Shown here one piece after another: positions 36,261-45,705 of a DNA stretch of 55,538 nucleotides. Each line of letters starts with the position of its first letter. The stretch's first letter is position 1. Source of the stretch: Chthonomonadales bacterium (GTDB taxonomy: Bacteria; Armatimonadota; Chthonomonadetes; Chthonomonadales; CAJBBX01); the NCBI GenBank assembly GCA_027459625.1, contig DAIDHP010000026.1, positions 1-55,538 of the forward strand, in the 5' to 3' direction. The notes beneath the pieces are model-generated. The model searched no databases and was not told the origin of the DNA. It saw only the letters and a program-made list of their open reading frames with translations. A program made the translations under genes and the position numbers.

Positions 36261-38561
36261 TTAATCCGCGGGGGATGCCTGTTCCTCGGCAGGCACGTCA
36301 CGATGAAAATACGCAAGTGCCATCGCTATAAAGATGGGCAACGCCCCTGCGATAATAAAGGTTAAATCACCGATTATGCGCAACCACTCCAACGAGTGAA
36401 ATGTTCCGGACATAAGGTAAGTGATTTGCCTTGCATACCAGTAGCCATGCGTCATCGACGCTTTGAGTTGCAAGAGGCCCGCCGGGAAGAGATCAAGTAG
36501 CACCATCAGGATCAGCCCGACGTTTGACCCCCAAAATCCTAGCCTGACGTATTTTTGCGAGCGCTCCCACGCCTTGTCGCTTTGCATCGCTCTCATGCAA
36601 AACACCATGACCGCGATCGCCAATTCCCCGAAAACCCCAAATAGCGCCGCATGCCCGTGATTAGGCGTGAGATTGGTTCCGATCTCGAAATAGGAGATGA
36701 TGGGAAGATTGATCAGGAACCCGAAGATCCCTGCACCAACGAAATTCCAGAACCCCACCGCCATCAGGAAATAGATCGCCCACTTTTGCGATGCGGCGAC
36801 AGGATTGACGAACTTGAAATGATCATCGCGGGAAAGGCGGATAAAGTCCCAAGCGTCGAGGGTGAGCAGGGTCAACGGCACGATCTCCATGGCGGAAAAA
36901 CAGGCGGCCAGCCCCATGTTGAATGTGCTTTGACCGGTGAAATACCAATGATGCCCCGTACCGACGATGCCAGCCCCGAGGTAGAGGATCGCGTCAAGGT
37001 AGACCACTCGGGTCGCTGTAAGGGTGCTGACCAATCCTAACTGGTTGAAGATGATCGCCACCAGAACCGTTGCGAACAGTTCAAAGAAACCCTCCACCCA
37101 GAGATGAATGATCCAGAACCGCCAGTTGTCTATCACGGCGAAGTTCGTATGCGGCCCGTAAAACATAGCGGGCAGATAGAAAATCGGAATGGCGACCGCT
37201 GCGTAGAGAAACAGTGAGGCGAGTTCGCTTTTTTCAGGGGTTTTCATCGCCGGGCGCAAGGCGCGGAACATGAGAAAAATCCAGCCTATTAATCCGATCG
37301 CCAGTAAAATCTGCCACAGCCTGCCTAATTCCAAGTACTCGGACCCTTGATCGCCTAACCAGAACCAAAGATGTCCTAACAGATTGTTTATTCCGAAATA
37401 CTCGCCGAGAAAACTGCCTAAAACCACGATGAGCAGGGCGACGAATAATATGTTGACCCCCAGTTTCTGTTTTGGTGGATCCCCGCCCCCCACTCGAGCC
37501 GCAAGAAACAATCCTCCCGCCACCCATGCCGTTGCGATCCAAAAGATCGCCATTTGCAAATGCCATGTGCGGAGAATCGTCCAAGGGAGTAATTTCGCAA
37601 GATCGAATCCATAAAAACTTCCCGATTCCACTCTGAAATGAGCCAACGCCCCGCCGAGAAACACCTGAACCAGGAATAGAGCGGCGACAATGAGGAAGTA
37701 TTTGCCCGTCGCACGCTGACTTGGAGTTAATTTCCACGGTTCCACGCTCTCCGGATGCGTGAGTGCGGAGTGATCTCCTTTCCAGCCGAGATAATCGAAC
37801 TTTCCAACCGCGAAAAGAACGCCGCCCAGACCCACCAGAAGAGTAATCAGGCTTAACGCGCTCCACAGATAGGTTGATACATTCGGGGTGTTGCCGACCA
37901 GCGGTTCATAGGGCCAGTTGTTGGTGTATGAGTAATCCTCCCCGGGGCGGTTCGCAACCGTCGCCCACGCCGCCCAGGCGAAATAGGATACAAGGTCTTG
38001 CACATCCCGACTTTTGGGGATGTACTTGGGCGCCAGTCCGGGAGCCGGTTGAGAGCCATCGAAAAAACGCCGCCATTTGACCTGTTCGAACTGATACGCG
38101 GTAATTTCGGGTGCGGTGAAGGTAAGTTGATGAAGGGCGAGATCGTATCGGTTTTTTTTGATGGAACTCTTCAATGATCCGTCAACCGCCGCGCTTTCCA
38201 AGGGGGTAAGGTTCGCCAACGGCTTTCCGTAATCCGTTTGAGCGAGAACGTCTTGATAGATTAAGGCTTCGTCATGCAAGTAGGCTGCGGAAAAATCAGG
38301 ACCAAGATACGCTCCGTGTCCCCAAAGGGTGCCGTAATCCATCAGGTCGTATTTGAAGAAAACGCTCTCCCCATGCAATATTTGCGCTTTTGTAAATAGA
38401 ACCTTGCCACTTTGGTCCACAACGGAGTCTGGGATGGGGGGAGCATTGGTGTATGTGAGAACCGTGACAGCGATAAGCAGGGAAAAACCGACGATCATTA
38501 CAAGTATGATGGAATGTCGCCACCATGGGGAAAGTCGAGGTTGCGTAGTTTGCACCGCCAT
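36261..38561 (-). CDS. norZ: Quinol-dependent nitric oxide reductase (qNor, single subunit)
   Basis: A 766-residue membrane enzyme that reduces two NO to N2O with electrons from quinol. An N-terminal helix and an extracytoplasmic cytochrome-c-like domain without a CxxCH haem site come first (HGESVFFKYDLMDYGTLWGHGAYLGPDFS), as in qNor. A 12-helix haem-copper oxidase-like core follows, with RTWHLQMAIFW, HLWVEGFFELFA (including the conserved Glu), GTGHHWYFTGQ and NHGHAALFGVFGE supplying the haem and FeB ligands. GGAGGTG sits before the ATG. No norC or other denitrification gene is nearby, so it probably detoxifies NO. Confidence 0.92.
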   Translation of the reverse strand: MAVQTTQPRLSPWWRHSIILVMIVGFSLLIAVTVLTYTNAPPIPDSVVDQSGKVLFTKAQILHGESVFFKYDLMDYGTLWGHGAYLGPDFSAAYLHDEALIYQDVLAQTDYGKPLANLTPLESAAVDGSLKSSIKKNRYDLALHQLTFTAPEITAYQFEQVKWRRFFDGSQPAPGLAPKYIPKSRDVQDLVSYFAWAAWATVANRPGEDYSYTNNWPYEPLVGNTPNVSTYLWSALSLITLLVGLGGVLFAVGKFDYLGWKGDHSALTHPESVEPWKLTPSQRATGKYFLIVAALFLVQVFLGGALAHFRVESGSFYGFDLAKLLPWTILRTWHLQMAIFWIATAWVAGGLFLAARVGGGDPPKQKLGVNILFVALLIVVLGSFLGEYFGINNLLGHLWFWLGDQGSEYLELGRLWQILLAIGLIGWIFLMFRALRPAMKTPEKSELASLFLYAAVAIPIFYLPAMFYGPHTNFAVIDNWRFWIIHLWVEGFFELFATVLVAIIFNQLGLVSTLTATRVVYLDAILYLGAGIVGTGHHWYFTGQSTFNMGLAACFSAMEIVPLTLLTLDAWDFIRLSRDDHFKFVNPVAASQKWAIYFLMAVGFWNFVGAGIFGFLINLPIISYFEIGTNLTPNHGHAALFGVFGELAIAVMVFCMRAMQSDKAWERSQKYVRLGFWGSNVGLILMVLLDLFPAGLLQLKASMTHGYWYARQITYLMSGTFHSLEWLRIIGDLTFIIAGALPIFIAMALAYFHRDVPAEEQASPAD

Positions 38562-38963
38562 AATTCACCTCCATTGGCTTAAAATGATAGATGATGCGAC
38601 AGGCATTATGGAAACGAGAACGGATCGCATTGATACACTCAGGCATGACCCCGAACTAATCACTACGATTGGATGATGTCAGCAATCGTGGTATACATAT
38701 GTCCCCATTGTACAAGCATATTGAGAAAATAGCAACATTAAATAACCCGTTTTCACCTTTGCGTTGGCTCGAAAAAGTGCGATGATGAACCTGATTGCAT
38801 CTCCGTAAGTGAAATCCATTCCGAAGATGGTAATGGGAGAAAAAAAAGTTTCGTATACTTAAAAAGTTGGATGTAGGATTTTTTGGGGTACCATATATAC
38901 AACTTGATCGTTTAAGAGCCTGCGATTGTGATAAACTTCACAACCGCATTTTTCGGAGATGAA
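38562..38963. other. Divergent control region between qNor and the nuo operon
   Basis: 402 bases without a gene. A promoter for qNor lies at 38707-38735. For nuoA the best candidates (TATACT near 38853; TTGGAT with TACCAT near 38870-38897) are weak. I looked for FNR/NNR (TTGAT-N4-ATCAA) and NsrR-type sites. The closest, TTGATCGTTTAAG near 38905, is only a half match. Confidence 0.5.
38707..38735 (-). promoter_or_regulatory. Candidate promoter for the nitric oxide reductase
   Basis: Minus strand: TTGCTA (38735-38730), 17 bases, TACAAT (38712-38707). The predicted start near 38700 would leave an unusually long leader of about 140 bases before the ATG. Confidence 0.45.
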
Positions 38964-39491
38964 ATGCTAGGGTCATATATTCCTCTGCTTGTCATGCTCA
39001 TTTTGGCGTCATTGCTTGGCATAGGTATGGTTGGAGCCTCGTTTTTTCTCGGACCAAAAAGAGCCACCACATACAAATCCTCTCCCTATGAATGCGGGAT
39101 GACTCCCGTTGGGGATGCCAGAGAGCGTTTTCCCGTTCAGTTTTACCTGATCGCCATGCTCTTCATCATATTCGATATCGAAACCATCTTTCTCTATCCT
39201 TGGGCGGTCACATTCCGTATGCCGGGTAACACGCAGGCTTATAAGTTTTTCCTGCTAGGAGAGATGGGCGTTTTCGTGCTGATACTGTTTGTCGGTTACT
39301 TTTACATCATCGGCAAGAAGGTGTTGGATTGGAGCGCGGATCAGGAGAAGATAGTCGAGAGCGAGGACCAGTCCATTCTAAAGCCCAGACCCTCAATTCG
39401 ATTTGGCAACGAGGATAGCGGTCCCGTTCAACTTTCCGCGAAGGTTACTGAGAACGATAAGGTCACCCCATTTTCCGGCGGCAATAAATAG
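38964..39491 (+). CDS. nuoA: NADH-quinone oxidoreductase subunit A
   Basis: A 175-residue membrane-arm subunit with three helices and the conserved SSPYECGMTPVGDARERFPVQ loop containing the redox-switch Cys. The C-terminal 55 residues (from about DWSADQEK) form a charged hydrophilic tail beyond the usual NuoA end of about 120 residues. The ATG with GGAG five bases upstream is chosen; a GTG twelve codons earlier lacks a ribosome site. It heads the nuo operon, and nuoC follows after only 11 bases, leaving no space for nuoB. Confidence 0.92.
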   Translation: MLGSYIPLLVMLILASLLGIGMVGASFFLGPKRATTYKSSPYECGMTPVGDARERFPVQFYLIAMLFIIFDIETIFLYPWAVTFRMPGNTQAYKFFLLGEMGVFVLILFVGYFYIIGKKVLDWSADQEKIVESEDQSILKPRPSIRFGNEDSGPVQLSAKVTENDKVTPFSGGNK

Positions 39492-39502
39492 GAGCTTTAG
39501 TG

Positions 39503-40156
39503 ATGACGGAATCGACTCCAAACGACACGAACGATACCGAGCCTAAGGAGTGTATAGAGGTGCGTAAAATCCGCGAAGCGCATCCTGACGCCATTCTGGA
39601 AGTCAATGAATTTCGCGGTGACACGCGCATCACCATTAAGAAGGAATATATTCCTGATGTAATCCGTTTGATGCGGGATGATCAGGAACTGGATTTTAAT
39701 TTCTTTTCCGAGTGCCTGGGTGTTGATTATCTTGACGCGCAAGAAGGTGGATACATCCTTGGGAAAGACCATCGGTTTGAGGTGGTTTACAATCTCTACT
39801 CGTTACCGGATAAGAGGGCTGGAAGAGGGAGAAACAGGCGCATCTTTATCAAGGCGGCAATCCCCGAGGATGATTGCAGTGTTGCGTCTGTCACCGATAT
39901 CTATCCTGGGGCGAATTACCCGGAGCGTGAAATCTATGACATGTTCGGTATCACTTTCACAGGACATCCGGATTTAAGAAGGATATTGATGTCGGATGAC
40001 TGGATTGGTCATCCTCAGCGCAAGGATTATCCGCTAGGCGGGGAACGTGTACAGTTCCCCGATGGCAAGTTTGGCCCATCCGTCGGCGAAGGGGTTGTTC
40101 AACATCCCGGCGAGAGTTTTTTCGGTAAAACTGCAAGCGTTATTGAAAAATCCTGA
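39503..40156 (+). CDS. nuoC: NADH-quinone oxidoreductase subunit C
   Basis: This 217-residue hydrophilic subunit of the complex I quinone module shows the signature region: GANYPEREIYDMFGITFTGH, then DLRRILMSDDWIGHPQRKDY and PLGGE. The N-terminal 50 residues are charged and poorly conserved. It is a separate protein here, not fused to NuoD. Start is ATG, or the adjacent GTG three bases upstream, after AGGAG. Confidence 0.94.
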   Translation: MTESTPNDTNDTEPKECIEVRKIREAHPDAILEVNEFRGDTRITIKKEYIPDVIRLMRDDQELDFNFFSECLGVDYLDAQEGGYILGKDHRFEVVYNLYSLPDKRAGRGRNRRIFIKAAIPEDDCSVASVTDIYPGANYPEREIYDMFGITFTGHPDLRRILMSDDWIGHPQRKDYPLGGERVQFPDGKFGPSVGEGVVQHPGESFFGKTASVIEKS

Positions 40157-40189
40157 TTTTTTTGAATCCATTGGATGCCGGAGATATAA

Positions 40190-41425
40190 ATGGCTTTGAA
40201 CTCCGATCAACTGAATACCCCTTCCTTGAACGCTGATGGAATACAAATCGATCCCATAGAAGATTCCAAAATGGTCATCAACATGGGACCGCATCATCCT
40301 TCCACGCATGGCGTGCTGCGCATTGTGCTTGAACTTGATGGCGAGGTCATCATCAAAGCCACGCCACACATGGGTTTCGTGCATACCGGTATAGAAAAAG
40401 AAGGGGAGTATCAGACCTATCTCAAGGCGGTCACCCTGACGGATCGCATGGATTATGTTTCGGCGTCCCTCAATAACATGGCTTACACGTTGGCGGTGGA
40501 GAAGCTGTTGGGCGTGGAGCCGCCACCGAGGGGTCAGTATCTGCGCGTTATCATGTGTGAGTTACAGCGCATCGCAAGCCATATGGTATGGTTGGGCACT
40601 CATGCGCTTGATATTGGCGCGATGACGATGTTCTTTTTTACTTTCCGGGATCGGGAGAAGTTGCTGGACCTCACCGAAATGATGTCCGGGGTGCGCATGA
40701 TGCCCTCTTGGATTGTGCCCGGAGGTTTGAGAGGCGACGCACCCGAAGGATACGTGGAACGAGTCAAGAAAGTGATTGATGAGCTTCCGCGGCGTTTCGA
40801 TGAATACGAAATCCTGATCGACCAGAATCCCATATGGCGGGAGAGGACGCAGGGCATCGGGGTGATTGCCCCCGAGGAGTGTTATTCGCTTGGTGTGAGC
40901 GGTCCTACGTTGCGCGGATCCGGAGTGCCGCACGACCTGAGAAAGGCGGCTCCCTATTCCAGCTATGATCACTTCAAGTTCGAAATCCCGGTCGGCGAAT
41001 ACGGGGATGTGTACGACCGATATCGCATTCGCATGGCGGAGATGAGGCAGAGCCGCGAGATCGTCAAGCAGGCTTTGGAGAATCTTCCAGATGGTCCCGT
41101 AAATGTGGATGACCGTAAAATCGTGCCCCCGCCTCGAGAGGAGCTTGATCACTCCATGGAGGCGGTAATCCATCATTTTAAAATTTGGACGGAGGGTATG
41201 CATCCACCCGTCGGCGAGGCTTACGCACCCATAGAGGGTCCTAAAGGGGAGTTGGGATTCTATTTGGTTTCCAATGGTTCCTCCTACCCATGGAGAATGC
41301 ATGAGCGACCGCCCAGCTTCATGAACCTGCAAGCCCTTTCGAAAATGTGCGAGGGCAGATTGATCGCAGACGTTGTGGCGATTATCGGCAGTATCGATAT
41401 CATACTAGGAGAGATAGACCGTTAA
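40190..41425 (+). CDS. nuoD: NADH-quinone oxidoreductase subunit D
   Basis: A 411-residue subunit that forms the quinone-binding chamber and is related to [NiFe] hydrogenase large subunits. NMGPHHPSTHGVLR near residue 30 holds the conserved quinone-site His residues. YLKAVTLTDRMDYVS, GPTLRGSGVPHDLRK and the final SIDIILGEIDR are standard. It normally contacts NuoB, which is missing here. GGAG lies six bases before the ATG. Confidence 0.96.
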   Translation: MALNSDQLNTPSLNADGIQIDPIEDSKMVINMGPHHPSTHGVLRIVLELDGEVIIKATPHMGFVHTGIEKEGEYQTYLKAVTLTDRMDYVSASLNNMAYTLAVEKLLGVEPPPRGQYLRVIMCELQRIASHMVWLGTHALDIGAMTMFFFTFRDREKLLDLTEMMSGVRMMPSWIVPGGLRGDAPEGYVERVKKVIDELPRRFDEYEILIDQNPIWRERTQGIGVIAPEECYSLGVSGPTLRGSGVPHDLRKAAPYSSYDHFKFEIPVGEYGDVYDRYRIRMAEMRQSREIVKQALENLPDGPVNVDDRKIVPPPREELDHSMEAVIHHFKIWTEGMHPPVGEAYAPIEGPKGELGFYLVSNGSSYPWRMHERPPSFMNLQALSKMCEGRLIADVVAIIGSIDIILGEIDR

Positions 41426-41449
41426 GCGCTTGTGCGCTTGGAGTTACGC

Positions 41450-42073
41450 ATGGACAATGAAAATTCCAATTCCATAACCCCGGAGACCGGTGAGCGAACC
41501 AGTTGCAAGAGCGAAGGTCGCTTTTCACCGAATGCAATTGCCGAACTCGATGAGATTATCACCCATTATCCGAACAAAAAGGCGGCAATGCTTCCGGCAT
41601 TGTGGATCGCTCAGAGAGAGTATGGAGGATACCTCACTCGCGAAGCGATAAGGGAGGTTGCTCGTCTTTTAGGGAGACCCAAAGCGGAAGTGGAGGGGGT
41701 TGCGACCTTCTATTCCATGTATAATTTCAAGCCCAAGGGGAAGCATCATTTGGAAGTCTGCACCTGTCTCACCTGCGGATGCGTGGGGGCGTATGGCGTT
41801 GTGCATAAATTGGAGGAGATGCTGGGTATCCATCTTGGGGAGACCACTTCCGATGGGGAGTTCACGCTTTCCGAAGTGGAGTGCTTGGATTGGTGCGAAG
41901 CGGGGACGGTAATTCAGGTGGGCAATAAATATTTCGGGCATGTAACGAAGGATAACGTCGAGATGGTTCTGGAACAGTTGCGCGAATCGGATGACCATAC
42001 TTCGCCCTCTCTTGCGGATGATATCGTAAAAATACTGTTGCCCAAGGGCGAACCTAAATCCAAGGTCGAATGA
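41450..42073 (+). CDS. nuoE: NADH-quinone oxidoreductase subunit E
   Basis: A 207-residue thioredoxin-like subunit that carries the [2Fe-2S] cluster N1a. Ligands are the first pair in VCTCLTCGC (C-x4-C) and the second in ECLDWCEAG (C-x3-C). The first motif has two extra Cys residues, which is not typical. The ATG with GGAG six bases upstream is preferred over a GTG six codons earlier. It is followed 71 bases later by nuoF. Confidence 0.94.
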   Translation: MDNENSNSITPETGERTSCKSEGRFSPNAIAELDEIITHYPNKKAAMLPALWIAQREYGGYLTREAIREVARLLGRPKAEVEGVATFYSMYNFKPKGKHHLEVCTCLTCGCVGAYGVVHKLEEMLGIHLGETTSDGEFTLSEVECLDWCEAGTVIQVGNKYFGHVTKDNVEMVLEQLRESDDHTSPSLADDIVKILLPKGEPKSKVE

Positions 42074-42144
42074 TTCATGTTCGGAGATGTCTTTCAATCA
42101 CCTTTTGCGAGCATGTATTTTAACTAAAATCGGAATTTGAAAAT

Positions 42145-43476
42145 ATGGCGGAATTAAAACTGCTTTTAAAATATCGTGATGTTCCCGGTATCGAGAATAT
42201 AGATGTCTGGGAAAGTTGTGGCGGCTATGAGGGCTTGAAAAAAGCCCTGACCATGGAGCGTTCGGCGGTCATAGATGAGATGAAGATATCCGCAGTGCGC
42301 GGACGCGGCGGTGCGGGATTTCCCGCTTGGATAAAATGGAGTGGAGTGTTAAAACACACCGACGCGCCGCATTATCTGATATGCAACGGAGACGAAGGGG
42401 AGCCTGGAACCTTCAAGGATCGTGAACTCATGTTAAAGCTGGCGCATCAGTTAGTCGAAGGGATGATCATCGCCGCCTACGCCACAAACACCGACAAAGG
42501 CTATGTCTATATTCGCGGTGAATTTGTCGAACCCGCCAAATCCGTCCGAAAAGCGATTGATCAGGCGTACGCCAAGGGGTATTTGGGTCGTGGCATCCTA
42601 GGCAGGGAGGATTTCAATTTCGATCTTTACATCCACATGGGGGCGGGCAGCTATGAGTGCGGAGAGGAGACCGCTTTGATGAGCAGTCTCATGGGGGAGA
42701 GAGGTCAGCCCAGATTGAAGTTCCCTCACGGAGCGCTTCCTGTTGACGCCGGCGTATGGGATTCTCCGACTTTGATCAATAACGTGGAAACCTACTCCTG
42801 TGCTCCTCATATCCTCCGTAACGGAGGGGCGTGGTACGCGTCGATGGGGACGGAGAGAAGCAAAGGCACCAAGATCATTTCCGTGAGCGGGCATGTGAAA
42901 AAGCCGGGAAACTACGAAATCGAGCTTGGAACCCCCCTCATGGAGGTGTTGGACTTGGCGGGCGGCGTAATTGGCGGGAAACTGAAGGCGATTATTCCAG
43001 GCGGGTCGTCCGTGCCTATCCTCCCCGCTGAAAAATGCGTTGGCGTCAACATGGATTATGAATCCTGTCAGGCGGCGGGCACGATGCTTGGCTCGGGAGG
43101 GTTCATGGTGTTCAACGAAAAAACCGACATCGTGATTCTCATGCGCAGAACCGCCGAATTTTACGCCCATGAGTCCTGCGGCAAGTGCACTCCTTGCAGG
43201 GAAGGTACCCGGTGGATGTTCAAGATACTGGATCGCATCGTGAGCGGGTCAGGGCAACCGAGTGATATCGATTTGCTGCTGAATGTGTGCGATCAAATAG
43301 ACGGCCGCTCCTATTGTCCGTTAGGGGATGCCGCCGCATGGCCGATCCGGGCGGGAATTAAGAATTTCCGCGAAGAGTTCGAGTATTGGATCACGCATAA
43401 GAAATCACCGATTGGCGGTGATTGCGTTCCGCCTGTACCATACCGAATCAATCCGGCTTTGATACCTTTATCATAA
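42145..43476 (+). CDS. nuoF: NADH-quinone oxidoreductase subunit F
   Basis: A 443-residue NADH-oxidising subunit. RGRGGAGFPAWIKW is the NADH site, NGDEGEPGTFKDRE and GAGSYECGEETALMSSL mark the FMN site, and ESCGKCTPCREG plus a later Cys in YCPLGDAAAWP bind the [4Fe-4S] cluster N3. Length is standard. It is the electron entry point of the complex and acts with NuoE and NuoG encoded on either side. Confidence 0.96.
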   Translation: MAELKLLLKYRDVPGIENIDVWESCGGYEGLKKALTMERSAVIDEMKISAVRGRGGAGFPAWIKWSGVLKHTDAPHYLICNGDEGEPGTFKDRELMLKLAHQLVEGMIIAAYATNTDKGYVYIRGEFVEPAKSVRKAIDQAYAKGYLGRGILGREDFNFDLYIHMGAGSYECGEETALMSSLMGERGQPRLKFPHGALPVDAGVWDSPTLINNVETYSCAPHILRNGGAWYASMGTERSKGTKIISVSGHVKKPGNYEIELGTPLMEVLDLAGGVIGGKLKAIIPGGSSVPILPAEKCVGVNMDYESCQAAGTMLGSGGFMVFNEKTDIVILMRRTAEFYAHESCGKCTPCREGTRWMFKILDRIVSGSGQPSDIDLLLNVCDQIDGRSYCPLGDAAAWPIRAGIKNFREEFEYWITHKKSPIGGDCVPPVPYRINPALIPLS

Positions 43477-43509
43477 ATATATTATGACAACGAACAACGT
43501 GAGTGGAAT

Positions 43510-45705
43510 ATGCCAGATATAGAATGGGTTTATATAAAAATCAACGGAATTGCCCTGAAGGTGCCGAAAGGGGAAATGATCATCGAGTCCGCTAAACGGA
43601 TCGGGGTTGAGATTCCCTTTTTCTGCTATCATCCGCGTCTCTCCATGAAGGAGGGGGGCGCCAATTGCAGGATGTGCCTGGTTGAAGTGGCGAGTAGAAT
43701 GCCGGATGGAAGCCTGCGCAAAATGCCGAAACCTCAAACCTCCTGCAGCCTCCCCGCCGCCGAGGGGATGGAGATTGAAACCGACACCGAAGCGTTAAAT
43801 GCGGACAGACGGGGAGTTTTGGAATTTCTCCTCATCAACCATCCCTTGGATTGTCCGATTTGCGATCGCGGGGGGGAATGTCCGCTTCAGAACAATACGA
43901 TGCATTACGGACCGCCCACTACGCGATTCATCGAGGAGAAGAGGCATTTTCCTAAAGCCTATCCTCTTTCCCAGTATGTTGTTTTCGATCGGGAGCGCTG
44001 CATCCATTGCGCACGCTGCACCCGTTTTACTCGCGACATCTCCGGCGACGAGGAGTTGAATTTCCTATGGCGCGGCGCGGACATGGAAGTGGCAACATTC
44101 GATCATACGGAATATAATTCCCGCTTTTCCGGCAACGTGATTGAGCTATGCCCGGTCGGCGCTCTTCTCTCCAGACCTTACCGATTTAAGGCGAGACCAT
44201 GGGACTTGCAGAGTGCCAAATCCATCTGTACGCAATGCTCCAACGGTTGCAATATAAAACTGGATTATCGTTTGGATAGGATTCATCGTGTTAACGCGCG
44301 CCTGAACGAGGATGTGAACGAGGAGTGGACATGCGACAAAGGCAAATTCGGAATGGACTACATATCCGACGAATCCCGATTGAAAACCCCTATGATTCGC
44401 CGCAATGGAGAGTTGTCGCCGGCTTCCTGGGAGGAGGTGCTATATCTCATTGCTTCCGAGTTGAAAAATGCGGAAGGCGAAGTCGCAGGCGTCGGTGGAG
44501 CCTATTCGTCCAACGAGGATATATACGTTTTCCAGAAATTCATGCGAGAAACGCTTCGCTCCAAGCATATTGATCACCGCATGGGCCCCAATTTCCAGTC
44601 ATACAACTCGGGTTTGCTGAAAAGGTTCGGCTGCCCCGCAATGGGCAACCCTATCGCGGAGCTTGAAGACATGAAATCCACCCTCATTTTCGGATCGAAT
44701 TTTGTCGACGAGCAACCCATCCTGTATTTGAGGGTTCGCAAGGGATGGCGATTTAAGAGAAACAAGGTTGTGGAGGCGGCTCCTCAGGGGCTGATTTCCG
44801 AGGAAATTCGTCACGTAACTCAGTTTGCGGAAGTATCGTTGAACTACAAGAATGGAACCGAACTACCTCTTGCCCAAGGTCTACTCGCCGCCCTTTTTGA
44901 GGACAAAGGAAGGCCTTTGGGGGAACAAAAACTATTGAGCCATCTCTCCGGTAAAAACGTTGCGCAATGCGCCTCGGAGACCGGCGTGGATGAAAAAGAT
45001 ATTCGCAAGGCCGCTGAATTACTCGCCACCGATAAAATGTGCATATTCGCGGGTGAATACGTAACGCATAGTCCGGATGCAACCGCAATCCTTGAAGTCT
45101 TGGGCGATATTGCGGTTTTGACCGGCAATGCAGGCAATTTGAACGTACCGGTATCGCGAAATAACGAGCAGGGAGCGATGGAACTCGGCATTCTGCCGGA
45201 CATGCTTCCTGGATACGTGGAGGAACAAAACCCGGGCATGAACACAGAGGAGATTTTAAGCGCTTGTGTAAAAGAGGATTTGAAGGCTCTGTGGGTAATG
45301 AACACCGACTTGGTGAAAGAGTATCATAACTCGGATTTGGCGAATTCCGCCATGGATGCATGCCCCTTTGTGGTGGTTACCGCCCTCGCTATTACGGACA
45401 CAGCCGCCAAAGCGAATGTGGTTCTGCCGGTTCATAGCGTCGCCGAAAAGTGGGGCACCTTCACCAACGTTGAGCGCAGGGTGCAGGCTTTCTGCAAGGC
45501 TTTTGAGATTTCTCCGGACATCCACGCGGAATGGAAGGTGTTTTCCGATCTCTCCTCCATGCTCGGTTCGCCGATGACCTATGCGGATGGCAAAGATATT
45601 CTGAATGAGATAGTGAAATCCGTTCCTACGTTCGCCAAATGCGGTCCGAATACATTAGGGGATGAGGGAGTCATCTTGAACCCCGTTGCAGGAGGGAAGG
45701 AATGA
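43510..45705 (+). CDS. nuoG: NADH-quinone oxidoreductase subunit G
   Basis: A 731-residue Fe-S subunit of the NADH module. It has an N-terminal [2Fe-2S] domain (FFCYHPRLS, NCRMCLVEV, TSCSLPA; N1b), then HPLDCPICDRGGECPLQ (N5), RCIHCARCTRF with ELCPVGAL (N4), and a formate-dehydrogenase-like domain that starts with CTQCSNGC and a later Cys in WTCDKG. That last set fits the extra N7 cluster known from E. coli and Thermus. The C-terminal domain has no sign of molybdopterin catalysis. Its stop overlaps the nuoH ATG. Confidence 0.94.
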   Translation: MPDIEWVYIKINGIALKVPKGEMIIESAKRIGVEIPFFCYHPRLSMKEGGANCRMCLVEVASRMPDGSLRKMPKPQTSCSLPAAEGMEIETDTEALNADRRGVLEFLLINHPLDCPICDRGGECPLQNNTMHYGPPTTRFIEEKRHFPKAYPLSQYVVFDRERCIHCARCTRFTRDISGDEELNFLWRGADMEVATFDHTEYNSRFSGNVIELCPVGALLSRPYRFKARPWDLQSAKSICTQCSNGCNIKLDYRLDRIHRVNARLNEDVNEEWTCDKGKFGMDYISDESRLKTPMIRRNGELSPASWEEVLYLIASELKNAEGEVAGVGGAYSSNEDIYVFQKFMRETLRSKHIDHRMGPNFQSYNSGLLKRFGCPAMGNPIAELEDMKSTLIFGSNFVDEQPILYLRVRKGWRFKRNKVVEAAPQGLISEEIRHVTQFAEVSLNYKNGTELPLAQGLLAALFEDKGRPLGEQKLLSHLSGKNVAQCASETGVDEKDIRKAAELLATDKMCIFAGEYVTHSPDATAILEVLGDIAVLTGNAGNLNVPVSRNNEQGAMELGILPDMLPGYVEEQNPGMNTEEILSACVKEDLKALWVMNTDLVKEYHNSDLANSAMDACPFVVVTALAITDTAAKANVVLPVHSVAEKWGTFTNVERRVQAFCKAFEISPDIHAEWKVFSDLSSMLGSPMTYADGKDILNEIVKSVPTFAKCGPNTLGDEGVILNPVAGGKE

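Noticed and set aside
38562-38963. FNR/NNR or NsrR operator for the NO reductase
   Set aside because: Only half-site matches were found (TTGATCGTTTAAG; a short ATGC-N5-GCAT), which is no better than chance.
38928-38963. Upstream GTG for nuoA
   Set aside because: No ribosome site, and it would extend NuoA beyond its usual N-terminus, whereas the ATG at 38964 has GGAG upstream.
40562-41332. 256-codon minus-strand frame opposite nuoD
   Set aside because: It is an antisense shadow of a conserved coding gene with no motifs of its own; the same applies to long frames opposite nuoF, nuoG, nuoH and ilvD.
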